Source: a virus
IMG/VR virus record: IMGVR_UViG_3300048583_000424
Location: 1 to 26,008 of that record
Direction: 5' to 3' (one strand)
Length of the DNA: 26,008 nucleotides
Positions 8,303-17,659 of this stretch are shown here, one piece after another; position 1 is the stretch's first letter; each line of letters begins with the position of its first letter. A program made the translations under genes and the position numbers. Under the pieces are notes generated by a model that was not told the origin of the DNA, did no database searches, and saw only the letters and a list, made by a program, of their open reading frames with translations.

Positions 8303-11300
8303 AAGTAGGGATTAGTATTTTTTTGAGTAAAAATGTTATTAATATCTATAATAGATCCACTTAGCTCTCCGGTATAAAAATCTCTACCGTCTTCAAACCC
8401 ACTAATATAAATACTGTCTCCTTCTATATTAGAAGAATTTATGCTAGATGAATAGCTTAAATAATTTGAATCTCCATAAACTTGAGGTGTTTTTGCTTTT
8501 GGCCTCTCTAAGATTGGAGATTTTATAGTAACCCCGGTGTAGGTATTATCCCTGCCAGGAACATAATCCAGTATCATTTTAAATAAGGCATTATCAAAAA
8601 ACTGTATTAACCTTATATAGTCTTTAAAATCATACCTGTCGAAATACTTCAAATAGTATTCTTCCTTTATCTTTTCCAGGTTTACATATTCTTTTCCAGC
8701 ACTTTCCCTAGGATCTCCTATATACTGATCTATATCTATAGTACTTCCAAAAGTAGCTATTATATCCTTATTTATTTCATTTTGAGGGGAGAAAGATACA
8801 TCTACAAAGTGTATATCTTTAGTAGTGGTCCTATCTGAACTATCCTCTAATCTGACTATTGGAGATAACACACTTCCCGTTATATAGTTGTCAACTATTC
8901 TAACTTTTCTATTTATTGGATTTGCATAAACAGAATTGGGGGAATTTGTAACATATTCCTCTACTACTGGAACATAGTTTTCTATGTTTGGAAAATCTGT
9001 AAATCTTATTACTTGTTCGTATCCTGCATTATAAAAAACCCTATTATTTTGATTAGGGTGCTTTGATTCTAGACTTCCTGTGAAATAATGGTTGTATACT
9101 GTTAGGTTATTACCTAATAAAAACCTAGCCGCTAAATTGTTATAAGCAGAACTGCTAGTATTTCCTTCTACAGACTCCGGGTTAAGGACATGATAATAAA
9201 AAGATGCTTTTGTTAAAGGTTCTGCCCAATATCTAAATTCCTGAAGGAGGCCTGTAAATGTGTAATCAACCAATTTAAGATCTTGGTATGTATTACTCCA
9301 AGCTTCATTAAAAGATGCAGAAGTAGATCCAGATATATAGATTGATGCAGATGCTTGATGCCCAACTCTGTCATCTATCTTATTTGCCACAATTAAAGTA
9401 TACTCTTGGCTTTGAGATACTTCTGTAATGTCTGTATGATTATTTCTAGTTAAGAGTATATTCCACCAATAATTTTCTCCTATAGAACTTGTATGGTGAT
9501 ATGGAACAGATATACTTGCGCTCTCTACTCCTGATGTTCCTATAAGATAAAAATCAAATTTGCTATATGGATATCCCAAATCAGTGTCAGGGCTTATATT
9601 CACTCCAAAACTTGCAGTAGCTGATCCGGACCTAGTTGCTTCTAGTATAGAAGAAGTCATATAATAATCTCCTCTATCAGGCTTTATTCTCAATTCTATA
9701 GAATCTGGAACATATCCTACAAAAGACCCGGTAGCTGCAGATAACAATGGGGCCCATAAAATCTGTACATGAGATCCACTATTATGAAGGGCATAGGAAA
9801 ATCTATCATAAGTATACTCCACAGTAGCACTACTTTTATCTGCTCCTCCAAATTGTGTAGGTACTAACACAGTGCTAGGAATCCCAAATATTGTTATAAG
9901 CTCTTCTAACCCTGAATTAGTTCCCTTCCTCTTAAGCAGACTTGGAATATTGTGATATATTCTCTTTAATAATTCTTTTTGTAAATCCTGACCTGGAATT
10001 GTCTCATTAGAAGCGCTGACCAGATAACTATATCCATCTGAAGTCGGAGAATAACTTCCTGAATTAGTAGACCCTATTAAGTAAGAGTATAGATCGTCAT
10101 TAGATTTTGAATTATATATCTTTATTCCTAAAGACTTAAGTGCGTAATATACCAGATCTTTAGATATTCCTTTTTTTAAATTATTAGAAGCCTTGTTTAA
10201 ATCCGTTATTGATTTTATATAAATCCAAATACTATCAAAATGTTGACCTATTAACTCTATAAACTTGTCATATCCTGCATTTACAGAGTCTACCCTTATA
10301 TACTCAGGTATACTATAAACAAGGCTATCTTGATTATCTAGGTCATATAATGATGAAGTTAGTAGTTGACCTCCATAGTATATTGAATTATCATCATAAC
10401 TTCCTATCCAAGAAATAGCTTCTGAGCTTGTAGATGGAAATAAAGTGTATGGTTTAGTGAAATTCGATTTGGGCCAGGAAGTTGAACTAGATTCAAAATA
10501 TAAATGAGATTCATATCCATCGAAATTTTTAACTATATCATCTACACTGCTTTCGTAAGAATAAATACTTTGACTTAGATTAAGAGAAGCGCTATAGTAG
10601 GGGACAGCTCTAACTTTATTTATGGCTTCTGTGTAAGATTCTATGCTTTCTACTTTACTTACAAAGTTTAATAATCTGGTAGTAGCAGAAGAAAAATGAA
10701 CAAAGTTAGAATAATCACTATAGTCTACATTTATTTGAATACCCTTGCTACTGAGTTTATTTAAAACTTCTTGGTAGGGTATAGTTGATTCCTTACTTAA
10801 GAGACTTTTTAAGTTGTAGTATTCAGAACTTTTATTACCATGTTGATCAAGCTCTATATCAAAATTAGCAGACTTTAAAAATGGGATTTTTTGTACAGGT
10901 ATTTCTGGAAACAAGTCTACTTCATATACTACCGGAGTAGACATTTCCTCTGCAAACCAAAAAGAATCCTTTACTTCAAATTCTGATGGAAGTGCTTTAT
11001 ACAGCTTTATTAATATAGAATATGGATTAGTATTTATATCTAACGCTATATTAACAGCATTAACAATCTTATTATCTCCAAAGTTTATAAGGAAATCCTT
11101 AAAATATGGAGAAGATTGTATCTCGCTTATAAAATTTAAAACTCCTACTTGTATATCGTTGTTGGATATACCGTTACTAGCCACCCGTATCTCCTTTCTG
11201 TCAGGAGATATTTCTTTTATAAAGAATACTTTTTCATAAGTATTTATTATCTTCTTCCTTAAAACATTGTAGTTTACTTTATATGTCCCAGCTGTGTATC

Positions 11301-11565
11301 CTATATCTTGAAGAAGTTTACCTGGAGAAAACTCTAGCTGGTTTGTAGTTGTTTCTACCTCTCCTTGGAGTTCCCCGGGCACCTTATATCCAGTAAAACC
11401 ATATTCAGAATAAATTAAAGAGTCATTCATTGTATAGATATGAACCTCTATATAATCCTCCTCTGTTCCAAAATTTCTTACAAAGTTTTTTGAAACTATG
11501 AGAGATTGGTCTATGGTATCATACCCATTCAAATTAACATTTATCTTTTTTTCCGAAACTATCAT
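8296..11565 (-). CDS. Giant baseplate wedge-type protein with LamG-like region (1089 aa)
   Basis: ATG start, only 2 bases from the preceding stop. Residues about 430-575 (FIELIGQHFDSIWIYI, HNIPSLLKRKGTNSGLEELI, then FGIP) resemble the tail protein I/gp7-type wedge region, in which a helical block ends with an R-K-GT motif and an FGI segment. Residues about 590-795 look like a concanavalin A/LamG-type beta sandwich (IELRIKPD, WWNILLTR, YTLIVANKI, LLQEFRYWAEPL). The C-terminal 290 residues include a helical segment (EKIKEEYYLKYFDRYDFKDY). Its length matches T4 gp7 (about 1030 aa) and its place in the block suits a wedge scaffold. The LamG-like part may bind glycans. Orthology to gp7 is inference. 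Confidence 0.7.
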   Translation of the reverse strand: MIVSEKKINVNLNGYDTIDQSLIVSKNFVRNFGTEEDYIEVHIYTMNDSLIYSEYGFTGYKVPGELQGEVETTTNQLEFSPGKLLQDIGYTAGTYKVNYNVLRKKIINTYEKVFFIKEISPDRKEIRVASNGISNNDIQVGVLNFISEIQSSPYFKDFLINFGDNKIVNAVNIALDINTNPYSILIKLYKALPSEFEVKDSFWFAEEMSTPVVYEVDLFPEIPVQKIPFLKSANFDIELDQHGNKSSEYYNLKSLLSKESTIPYQEVLNKLSSKGIQINVDYSDYSNFVHFSSATTRLLNFVSKVESIESYTEAINKVRAVPYYSASLNLSQSIYSYESSVDDIVKNFDGYESHLYFESSSTSWPKSNFTKPYTLFPSTSSEAISWIGSYDDNSIYYGGQLLTSSLYDLDNQDSLVYSIPEYIRVDSVNAGYDKFIELIGQHFDSIWIYIKSITDLNKASNNLKKGISKDLVYYALKSLGIKIYNSKSNDDLYSYLIGSTNSGSYSPTSDGYSYLVSASNETIPGQDLQKELLKRIYHNIPSLLKRKGTNSGLEELITIFGIPSTVLVPTQFGGADKSSATVEYTYDRFSYALHNSGSHVQILWAPLLSAATGSFVGYVPDSIELRIKPDRGDYYMTSSILEATRSGSATASFGVNISPDTDLGYPYSKFDFYLIGTSGVESASISVPYHHTSSIGENYWWNILLTRNNHTDITEVSQSQEYTLIVANKIDDRVGHQASASIYISGSTSASFNEAWSNTYQDLKLVDYTFTGLLQEFRYWAEPLTKASFYYHVLNPESVEGNTSSSAYNNLAARFLLGNNLTVYNHYFTGSLESKHPNQNNRVFYNAGYEQVIRFTDFPNIENYVPVVEEYVTNSPNSVYANPINRKVRIVDNYITGSVLSPIVRLEDSSDRTTTKDIHFVDVSFSPQNEINKDIIATFGSTIDIDQYIGDPRESAGKEYVNLEKIKEEYYLKYFDRYDFKDYIRLIQFFDNALFKMILDYVPGRDNTYTGVTIKSPILERPKAKTPQVYGDSNYLSYSSSINSSNIEGDSIYISGFEDGRDFYTGELSGSIIDINNIFTQKNTNPYLW

Positions 11566-11567
11566 TA

Positions 11568-11903
11568 TTATATATTTCCTGTATTAGTTAATACAAACAG
11601 CTGTCTTTTTAGTGCTACATTCTCTTCTCTCAAGCTTCTTATCTCTTCCTCCATTTCCAGTAGACTTATACCTAGATAATCACTACTCTTTAAAACAATC
11701 TCCTGGTGTGACTGTATAGACCCACTTGCTGGTATGTCATAAAATAGAGTTTCGTAATCATCGAAAAAAGATTCTATTGTGGCTGGTTTTGGGCCTATAT
11801 TCTTATCTTCTACTGGTACTAGCTGACTAAAAGAAGTATCTACTACATTAACAAATGTATTCTTTCCAAATATCTTTCTTTCTACTGTTACTATGTCTCC
11901 CAT
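11568..11903 (-). CDS. Small tail-block protein with C-terminal coiled coil (111 aa)
   Basis: The ATG shares its A with the stop of the upstream gene (TAATG), indicating translational coupling. The N-terminal half is beta-like (VTVERKIFGKNTFVNVVD). Residues about 80-105 (LLEMEEEIRSLREENVALKR) give a clear heptad pattern, so the protein probably oligomerises. It lies between the DNRLRE-like protein and the 1089-aa wedge-type protein, and may be a connector or assembly partner of one of them. No family is recognised. Confidence 0.7.
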   Translation of the reverse strand: MGDIVTVERKIFGKNTFVNVVDTSFSQLVPVEDKNIGPKPATIESFFDDYETLFYDIPASGSIQSHQEIVLKSSDYLGISLLEMEEEIRSLREENVALKRQLFVLTNTGNI

Positions 11904-13000
11904 TATTCGTTAACTTTAAAATAGTACTGATCATCAAAAATAACTGTTGATCCACTTATAACAGTCTTAATGAGTATCTTATAATACCTTTCTGGTTGTA
12001 GACCATACATGTTTATGTCAAAGTAATTGCCATTAGTATCTCTACTTATCTTAGTATACTCAGTGCTAAAATCAATAACATTTAAGTCAGCTTTTAAATC
12101 CTTTACGGCATAATAAGAAGAACTTGGTAAGGCTTTTGGGCTTGTGTATAAAGAAGATGTGCTAAAAGTTCTGGTTGGGAATTGATCCCTTACGTTAAGC
12201 CTAAACCTATATTTTTCATGCTGACTGTACTCTGCTTTATTATTTGCTATAGATACCCTGATATCCTGGCTACTTACTGAAGTAGCTACAGATGCTGTAG
12301 TCTGCACATATGAAGAATCATCCCATCTAAATTCAAGAACCGGAGGGTATACTGTATTAGTGTCTCTGGAAAAGAAATTTAATACGTAGTTATAAGCTTC
12401 GTTGAATTCCAGTGGATCAGCTGTTTTTAATATGAATCCTTCGTTTTTTATAGCTAGTGTTATATATTCATTTACTAAGCTAGTAACATCCATCTCTATA
12501 TCCTTATCTGTGTATACTCCAAAAGATTGAGTGGCCTTATAGTTAGTATACCATAACCCTCCTCCTTCATTACCGGGAGTGTAAGATCCAGTAAGTCCTG
12601 GATCAAAAGATATCTCCCAAGGATTTGTTAGACCGGAGTTTTTATATATCCAAGTAGTTCCAGTAGAGGTGGTAGGAATATCTCCGTATCTTCCTGTACC
12701 CATATCCCAGGCACCAGATATATTAAATGCTTCTATTGTGTAGTCTGTGGGTAAAGCTGTAGCATCTGCTAAATACATTCTTAAGAATGTTTTAAAAGGA
12801 ACAGCCCCTATCTCACTATAAATAGAATTTATATCATCATCTGAAAACTTTATTAAAATCCTAGCTGCAGTTGATTGACTAGTATGGTATAGGCTAGAAT
12901 TCTTTGTTAACTCCAGAATAGCATCCATACCAGTATTCATATTCCCATAATCGGAATATATAGTAGTATCTTTTTGTGCGAATATTTTATATACAGCCAT
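11903..13000 (-). CDS. Structural protein with DNRLRE-like N-terminal domain (365 aa)
   Basis: ATG start, 2 bases after the M15 peptidase stop. Residues 1-55 (FAQKDTTIYSDYGNMNTGMD, then ARILIKFSDDDI) follow the pattern of DNRLRE-type beta domains: a D-T-x-I strand, an N-x-G turn and an R-x-L-I-x-F strand. Later parts (DIEMDVTSLVNEYI, GFILKT, FFSRDTNTVYPPVLEFRW) complete a jelly-roll-like fold near residue 230. The rest, up to residue 365, resembles fibronectin- or Ig-like strands. Its place between gp6-like and gp7-like proteins suggests a wedge component comparable in size to T4 gp8 (about 334 aa), but sequence similarity to gp8 is not evident. Virion role likely; domain call by eye. Confidence 0.7.
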   Translation of the reverse strand: MAVYKIFAQKDTTIYSDYGNMNTGMDAILELTKNSSLYHTSQSTAARILIKFSDDDINSIYSEIGAVPFKTFLRMYLADATALPTDYTIEAFNISGAWDMGTGRYGDIPTTSTGTTWIYKNSGLTNPWEISFDPGLTGSYTPGNEGGGLWYTNYKATQSFGVYTDKDIEMDVTSLVNEYITLAIKNEGFILKTADPLEFNEAYNYVLNFFSRDTNTVYPPVLEFRWDDSSYVQTTASVATSVSSQDIRVSIANNKAEYSQHEKYRFRLNVRDQFPTRTFSTSSLYTSPKALPSSSYYAVKDLKADLNVIDFSTEYTKISRDTNGNYFDINMYGLQPERYYKILIKTVISGSTVIFDDQYYFKVNE

Positions 13001-13002
13001 TA

Positions 13003-13536
13003 TTATATCATTACGTAGTTTGTTCCTGGGATAAACTGAGACGCTTTATATTTAGCTAATAAAGTCTTCCAAGAATGTCCAAATGTTTTTTGAAAATGAG
13101 GCCTATCTTTAAATTTCCAATCTCCTCCCCACTCCCATCCACTTCTTTTAAATATCTTTACTATCTCCATCCAATCAGCTGTTCCATCCTTATCAAAGTC
13201 TACAGTATCTTCCCAACTAGATGTCTCATAGGTTCCATCACCATTTGTATCTTTTATAAGAGCTATATCAAGAGCGAGACCATAATTATGTAGAGACTGA
13301 CCACCTTTAGCGTTAGTAACTACTCCCAACTTATTCCCTTTAGCATCATATAACTTAGTTCTTCCATAGCTATACAGGATGTTTTGTTCTTCAAAAGTCC
13401 TTATAGTGTAGGAAAATCTGCAAATAGCTCTTCCCGTCAAAGCAGGTACTATTTGAGCTAGGTATATATGCTGCGCCTCTGCTCTTAAGCTTGGGTGAAG
13501 TTGCTGAATTCTATTTAGAGTTACTTGATCTGCCAT
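13003..13536 (-). CDS. M15-family peptidoglycan L-Ala-D-Glu-type peptidase
   Basis: 177 aa, ATG start. Zn-peptidase motifs of the M15/VanY-CwlK group are present: the SLHNYGLALD block (H83 and D90) and the WEWGGDWKFKDRPHFQ block (D139, H147), with a preceding R46-T-F-E-E-Q segment. This family cleaves peptide bonds in the peptidoglycan stem. Between the two metal blocks lies an Asp-rich insertion (DTNGDGTYE, DFDKDGTADW) resembling Ca-binding loops; I associate it with Bacteroidota homologues. No signal peptide is visible. The gene sits inside the baseplate block between gp6-like and the DNRLRE-like gene, so it is either a virion-associated entry enzyme or an endolysin that shares late expression. 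Activity call strong; timing is inference. Confidence 0.88.
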   Translation of the reverse strand: MADQVTLNRIQQLHPSLRAEAQHIYLAQIVPALTGRAICRFSYTIRTFEEQNILYSYGRTKLYDAKGNKLGVVTNAKGGQSLHNYGLALDIALIKDTNGDGTYETSSWEDTVDFDKDGTADWMEIVKIFKRSGWEWGGDWKFKDRPHFQKTFGHSWKTLLAKYKASQFIPGTNYVMI

Positions 13537-13548
13537 TTTTATTTATTT

Positions 13549-15441
13549 TTAGAAAGTTATAACACGACCGTAAATATCGCTGTCCGGGTACCTCACTTCA
13601 AAAATAGATGGATCCAGGCTCGGGTATATTACATTATTTTTAGTTGCTCCATTTATGTCGTATCCGTAAGGTGAGTATCCTTTATCTACTCCGTACTTAT
13701 TAACTATTTCTATTTTGGAAATACTTTGAACACCTTTTACATTACAGCTTATGATGTTGTATAGTTCGGATAACACTATAGGTTGATTTATTTGCCACTT
13801 ATCTATATCAAAATAATCTTTGAATATATCTATGCATTGAGACAATATCTCTCTATTATTGTATGCCGGGAGAACCACTATATCAAAATTTACACCTATG
13901 TTTATATAGTATGCATTTTTTATCTCCACTGCATCAGTCATTATTTTATGCTGATTTACATAGTTTTTTAGATTCTCTTTCACCGCCCTACTTGTATTTA
14001 CCAGCTTCTTAGAAGCATCGTAGGATAAAATATACATACTTAATACCAAGGGATTACTGCTTATAAAATCTGATATATTATCTAAGGTATTGAATGCCAT
14101 ATCTTGAGTCACATACACTTTAGCTATTGTCCCAAACTTAGAAGGCATACTCAAGGCCCTTATCATATGATCCTCTTTAGTAACATTCCTCAACTGAGTA
14201 GGAAAATTAGCCATGGTTTTTAGCCTAATGTCCTCATTACTATCTCCGGAGCCTCCTCCAGATGCAGGACTTTCATTATTGAAACCTACGCTAGATATAA
14301 TATAATTTAGAAGATTCTGATTTAAGACACTAGGATTTAGAGTTATTGGTGAGGCATTGAGTTCATATATCTGTGTTATTGTGTTAGAGTCCACATTTGT
14401 TTCCACCCCACCTCCAACTAAATACCTAATAGTTAAAGTTGTATTAGATGGAGCCAGACCATAATCCTTAGTATATAAGAAGTTTGATGGGTCATAAGAA
14501 GTATTCATCTTAGATATGGAATCTATAATTCCTATACCAACATTATCTGTGTTAGGTATTATCTCTTCATCAGGATCACTACTTATTCCGGAACCAAATT
14601 CCAAGTACATTTTATCATTTTCAGAAAACCTGGTCACAAATCTTCTTGATACCTTCCTCAATTTCAAAAGATATGGGGCCGTATCAGAATATTGTGCTAA
14701 ATATGGATCATTTAATTCGTTGTTCTTTACCTCCCTGAAAATAGTACTTTGAGCTAAGTAAGGAACCTCAAACCATTTATTTCCATCGGAATCTGTAACA
14801 TCCATTATCTCTATGACATTATCATCAGGAAGAGTTATTGAATTAAATTTAACTGGTTCTCCAAAAGAATATACAGCTGTTTTTATTTCTCCGGCTATGG
14901 CTTTTACTTTTTTCTTAAATAGATAATACTCCGGGAGATTTGTATTCTCATCTATCTGGTAGACACTAATCTCAGTGGGATCTGCAGATGACGAGAAACT
15001 AAAATCAACCAGATCTTCAGTAACAAATAGAGTATCTGTAGTTGCAGAAGTTTTTATCTTAGACTCCTTAGGTATCGTTAAGCAGTAATTATAGTCTGGA
15101 TTGGATATACTCTGACTAACAATAGATGGGACTTGCTGGTACACATCTAAAGTAACTATAGAGGTTGAAGTTACTTTGGGCCTGTAACCTAAAGCATAGG
15201 CTAAGGACATTAAATTTTGCCTATCCCTGGCAAACAAAAGAAAGTTTTCCTGGGTTTGTTTATCTATATAAAATGATAGAACATCTCCAACATACGCTGC
15301 CATCTCTATAAACATATTCCCCGGTGATGCTTCTGTAAAATCATTATACACCTCGGGAAAATAACTCTTAGAAAAATCTATAAGAGCTTGTTTTAGGCTT
15401 GTAAAATCTTTATTTATGTACTTAATATCCTTCTGTGTCAT
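13549..15441 (-). CDS. Baseplate wedge protein, T4 gp6-like
   Basis: 630 aa against about 660 for T4 gp6. The ATG overlaps the stop of the gp25-like gene. The N-terminus (KYINKDFTSLKQALIDFSKS, NDFTEASPGNMFIEMAAYVG, then a DVLSFYIDKQTQENFL segment and LAYALGYRP) is the hallmark start of gp6/gpJ-type wedge proteins. The region from about 360 to 460, with EDIRLKTMANFP and RNVTKEDHM, fits the conserved middle part of baseplate J-like proteins. Gp6 forms the ring of the inner baseplate that triggers sheath contraction. Adjacency to gp25 is the conserved arrangement in contractile-tail systems. Confidence 0.92.
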   Translation of the reverse strand: MTQKDIKYINKDFTSLKQALIDFSKSYFPEVYNDFTEASPGNMFIEMAAYVGDVLSFYIDKQTQENFLLFARDRQNLMSLAYALGYRPKVTSTSIVTLDVYQQVPSIVSQSISNPDYNYCLTIPKESKIKTSATTDTLFVTEDLVDFSFSSSADPTEISVYQIDENTNLPEYYLFKKKVKAIAGEIKTAVYSFGEPVKFNSITLPDDNVIEIMDVTDSDGNKWFEVPYLAQSTIFREVKNNELNDPYLAQYSDTAPYLLKLRKVSRRFVTRFSENDKMYLEFGSGISSDPDEEIIPNTDNVGIGIIDSISKMNTSYDPSNFLYTKDYGLAPSNTTLTIRYLVGGGVETNVDSNTITQIYELNASPITLNPSVLNQNLLNYIISSVGFNNESPASGGGSGDSNEDIRLKTMANFPTQLRNVTKEDHMIRALSMPSKFGTIAKVYVTQDMAFNTLDNISDFISSNPLVLSMYILSYDASKKLVNTSRAVKENLKNYVNQHKIMTDAVEIKNAYYINIGVNFDIVVLPAYNNREILSQCIDIFKDYFDIDKWQINQPIVLSELYNIISCNVKGVQSISKIEIVNKYGVDKGYSPYGYDINGATKNNVIYPSLDPSIFEVRYPDSDIYGRVITF

Positions 15442-15839
15442 TATGATATTTGAATTACTAAGCTATCAGCTTGGGTGTTTAAAGTATACTTTATGGATAT
15501 AATTAGAGTCAGATTGTCATAATTAGGGGTGAATTCAATCTCACTAAGAGTTATATTTGGAAAATATAATCCTATCTTTTCCTCCAGTTCATACTTCACC
15601 TGGTCCTGATTAGTCATTTGATCAAACACTAACCTTCTCAGGTCTGCTCCAAATTCCGGATTAAAATACCTTTCCCCTTTATTAGTAAGAAGGTAGTTTA
15701 ATAAGTTACTCTTAACCTGCTCTTTTGTTGAATAGGTTATATTGAAAACAGTTACAGGGTTATACGGAATCGATATCCCTATACCTCTGTTCTTGTTTAC
15801 ATCAAGAGTATTTATCGTATATTCTTTCCTTACCCTCAT
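15441..15839 (-). CDS. Baseplate wedge protein, T4 gp25-like
   Basis: 132 aa, exactly the size of T4 gp25. ATG start 1 base after the preceding stop; its own stop overlaps the gp6-like start (TAATG). Residues 40-75 carry the GPW/gp25 signature (NLLNYLLTNKGERYFNPEFG, then ADLRRLVFD), followed by an amphipathic helix and C-terminal strands. Gp25 joins the inner baseplate to the sheath and is the most conserved wedge component across contractile injection systems. Confidence 0.93.
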   Translation of the reverse strand: MRVRKEYTINTLDVNKNRGIGISIPYNPVTVFNITYSTKEQVKSNLLNYLLTNKGERYFNPEFGADLRRLVFDQMTNQDQVKYELEEKIGLYFPNITLSEIEFTPNYDNLTLIISIKYTLNTQADSLVIQIS

Positions 15840-15840
15840 A

Positions 15841-16254
15841 TTACTTTATCTTATCTTCCATATCCTTCCACACTGGAGAATTTTTATTAAACTTAGGGAT
15901 AGGGGCATCAAACTCAGGTAAAGTACCTTCTGTTGATAGTGCATGCCCTTGCTCTTCTGTTAGAACAAATTTAGGCACAGCTGTCTTGGTTGGAGTAAAA
16001 TCTCCCCCTACAGCTTCCCTAATTTTCTTTCTAAGTTCATCCGATCCTTCCTTATCATAGACTTTAACAGGAGTATTTATCTTCTGCTCTTTTATTAAAT
16101 ACCCCTCCTTTATGGTCTTAGCCAGGAGAAGTTTAACTTCTTTTATGTCCTTTTTTAATACGGAATCTAGAACCTCATTAAGAGCTTCTTTAACTACGGA
16201 CTTAACTGTTTCTTTTATTAACTCCTTCACAAGGAGGATTTCTTCATGTGTCAT
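15841..16254 (-). CDS. Helical protein of the baseplate block, unknown function (137 aa)
   Basis: ATG start 32 bases after the preceding stop. The N-terminal 60 residues are strongly helical and Lys/Glu/Val-rich (EEILLVKELIKETVKSVVKE, EALNEVLDSVLKKDIKEVKL), suited to a coiled coil. The C-terminal half is extended, Pro-rich and ends with NSPVWKDMEDKIK. Its position directly before gp25 suggests a small tail or baseplate assembly factor. No family recognised. Confidence 0.7.
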   Translation of the reverse strand: MTHEEILLVKELIKETVKSVVKEALNEVLDSVLKKDIKEVKLLLAKTIKEGYLIKEQKINTPVKVYDKEGSDELRKKIREAVGGDFTPTKTAVPKFVLTEEQGHALSTEGTLPEFDAPIPKFNKNSPVWKDMEDKIK

Positions 16255-16286
16255 GTCTTATATAAATATATGGTTATAAAATATTA

Positions 16287-17198
16287 TTATCTCAGGTTTA
16301 GTATTGTTTTTAGCTCTTCTAGGAGATCTTCGGGTGTGGAGAAAAAACTAGGAGCAGTCTGCTCTTCCAGCAAACCAGTAACCTTTTCGAAAGCTTTTGC
16401 TATTATCTTCTTTTCCCCATATTTCTCAACTTTTAATATATATTGGACCCCTGAATTGGATATATACTCCTCTGTGACGTTTTCAACTGGTTCTTCCAAG
16501 TTTGAGGAATATCCCAATAAATCTTGAGCAAGTAGGCTTTCTGCCTCACTTTGGTCTATATAACTACCCAGATTTGACTCATCTTGTATTTTTATAGACA
16601 CCTGCAAATCTCTGAACTTACTTGTTATTGAGTTTAAAGTTTGTAGATTTAGCTGTACCTGCCTTTTTATTACCAGGGAATACTCCTTTATCATGTCTTT
16701 CAAAAAAACAATCTTTATAGCTTTTTTAAATACTTGAAAAATAGGTCCTGTTGTCGGATTTAAGCTTAAAATAGATTCTTGTATACTTAGTGTTGTCTGA
16801 AGAGTGGTTATAGCTGTTTGTAGGGCCTGGACGGTCTGTAGAGTACCTTGTAGGGTAACAATAGTACTCTGTATATTGGCTACCTTAGATTCTATCCTTT
16901 GCTTTAGTTCTGAGGCCTGGTCGGCATTTTCTTTGGTAATAGTCACTACTATGGTGTTCCCTTCCAAAGCTACTCTACCTTTACCATCTGTAGACTTTAC
17001 TACATCCTGAGCTAGTTGATCTATCTTCTTTTCCAAGGTAGAAGTCATGTTGTTCACCTTATTGAACACCTTTACGACTGCTGAGCCAAAGGGATCCTTA
17101 ATAGCAGAGACTACGTTCTGTTCTATGTTCTGTATAGGGTTTTCCTTTTCAGACACTAAATTTTTTATTGAATCTAATTTCTCAGAAGATAGCGGCAT
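16287..17198 (-). CDS. Coiled-coil baseplate-block protein (303 aa)
   Basis: ATG start abutting the stop of the spike-like gene. Mostly alpha-helical: residues 45-70 and about 85-205 give long heptad-like stretches (ASELKQRIESKVANIQSTIV, TVQALQTAITTLQTTLSIQE) with a short hydrophobic stretch near 155-168 (IFQVFKKAIKIVFL). The last 50 residues (VQYILKVEKYGEKKIIAKAF, then SFFSTPEDLLEELKTIL) form a compact-looking module that recurs, as far as I recall, at the ends of baseplate hub-region proteins. The gene lies between the needle/spike and gp25, so a hub, tape-measure-proximal or plug function is possible. No named family. Confidence 0.65.
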   Translation of the reverse strand: MPLSSEKLDSIKNLVSEKENPIQNIEQNVVSAIKDPFGSAVVKVFNKVNNMTSTLEKKIDQLAQDVVKSTDGKGRVALEGNTIVVTITKENADQASELKQRIESKVANIQSTIVTLQGTLQTVQALQTAITTLQTTLSIQESILSLNPTTGPIFQVFKKAIKIVFLKDMIKEYSLVIKRQVQLNLQTLNSITSKFRDLQVSIKIQDESNLGSYIDQSEAESLLAQDLLGYSSNLEEPVENVTEEYISNSGVQYILKVEKYGEKKIIAKAFEKVTGLLEEQTAPSFFSTPEDLLEELKTILNLR

Positions 17199-17659
17199 TA
17201 TATTGTATTAGTTATCTTAGATTTTATAGGAGAGTCTTTTATCCCGAACTTGTTCTTTATCCTAGACATATCTGCTTTTAATTTAGCAGAAGCGACTGAT
17301 ATTTCCGGTATTTTGGAAACACCTACACCAACTGCTGTTGCATTTGATACAGCAAAGGCAAAGTCGGAAATTATTTTAACCATTTCATTTATATAATCAA
17401 TCACTGATTCTGCTTTTGCAACTGGCTCATTTTTCCCATCTTTAGGAAGTCCAAACTGTATTCTGGGAGAATTCACTATGAGGAAATGTTTTTCCGGGTC
17501 TCTTTTACCTAAAGGTCCTATGTTAAAGTGTACCTGCTCGACTGCAGAAAATCCTATGGTCTTACTTGCATTTAAAAATAATGAATCAGCCTTTGCGTTT
17601 AGTATTAACCTGTCCGAAGTTAATATAACATAATTACCACTATAGCTATTGAAATCCAT
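17198..17659 (-). CDS. Needle/spike-associated beta protein (153 aa)
   Basis: The start is coupled to the gp5-like stop (TAATG). Residues 5-50 (GNYVILTSDRLILNAKADSL, then FLNASKTIGFSAVEQVHFN) show short repeating strands like the C-terminal needle of T4 gp5 and related spikes, which form a trimeric beta-helix. Residues 60-85 carry a HFLIVNSPRIQFG strand pair. The C-terminus is helical (VIDYINEMVKIISDFAFAVS) with a basic tail. Immediately downstream of the hub gene, it probably extends or caps the cell-puncturing device. In T4 these parts are one polypeptide; here they appear split across two genes. Confidence 0.7.
   Translation of the reverse strand: MDFNSYSGNYVILTSDRLILNAKADSLFLNASKTIGFSAVEQVHFNIGPLGKRDPEKHFLIVNSPRIQFGLPKDGKNEPVAKAESVIDYINEMVKIISDFAFAVSNATAVGVGVSKIPEISVASAKLKADMSRIKNKFGIKDSPIKSKITNTI

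Noticed and set aside
13075-13971. Plus-strand open frames at 13075-13293 and 13783-13971.
   Set aside because: They lie antisense to the M15 peptidase and gp6-like genes, which have clear family motifs.
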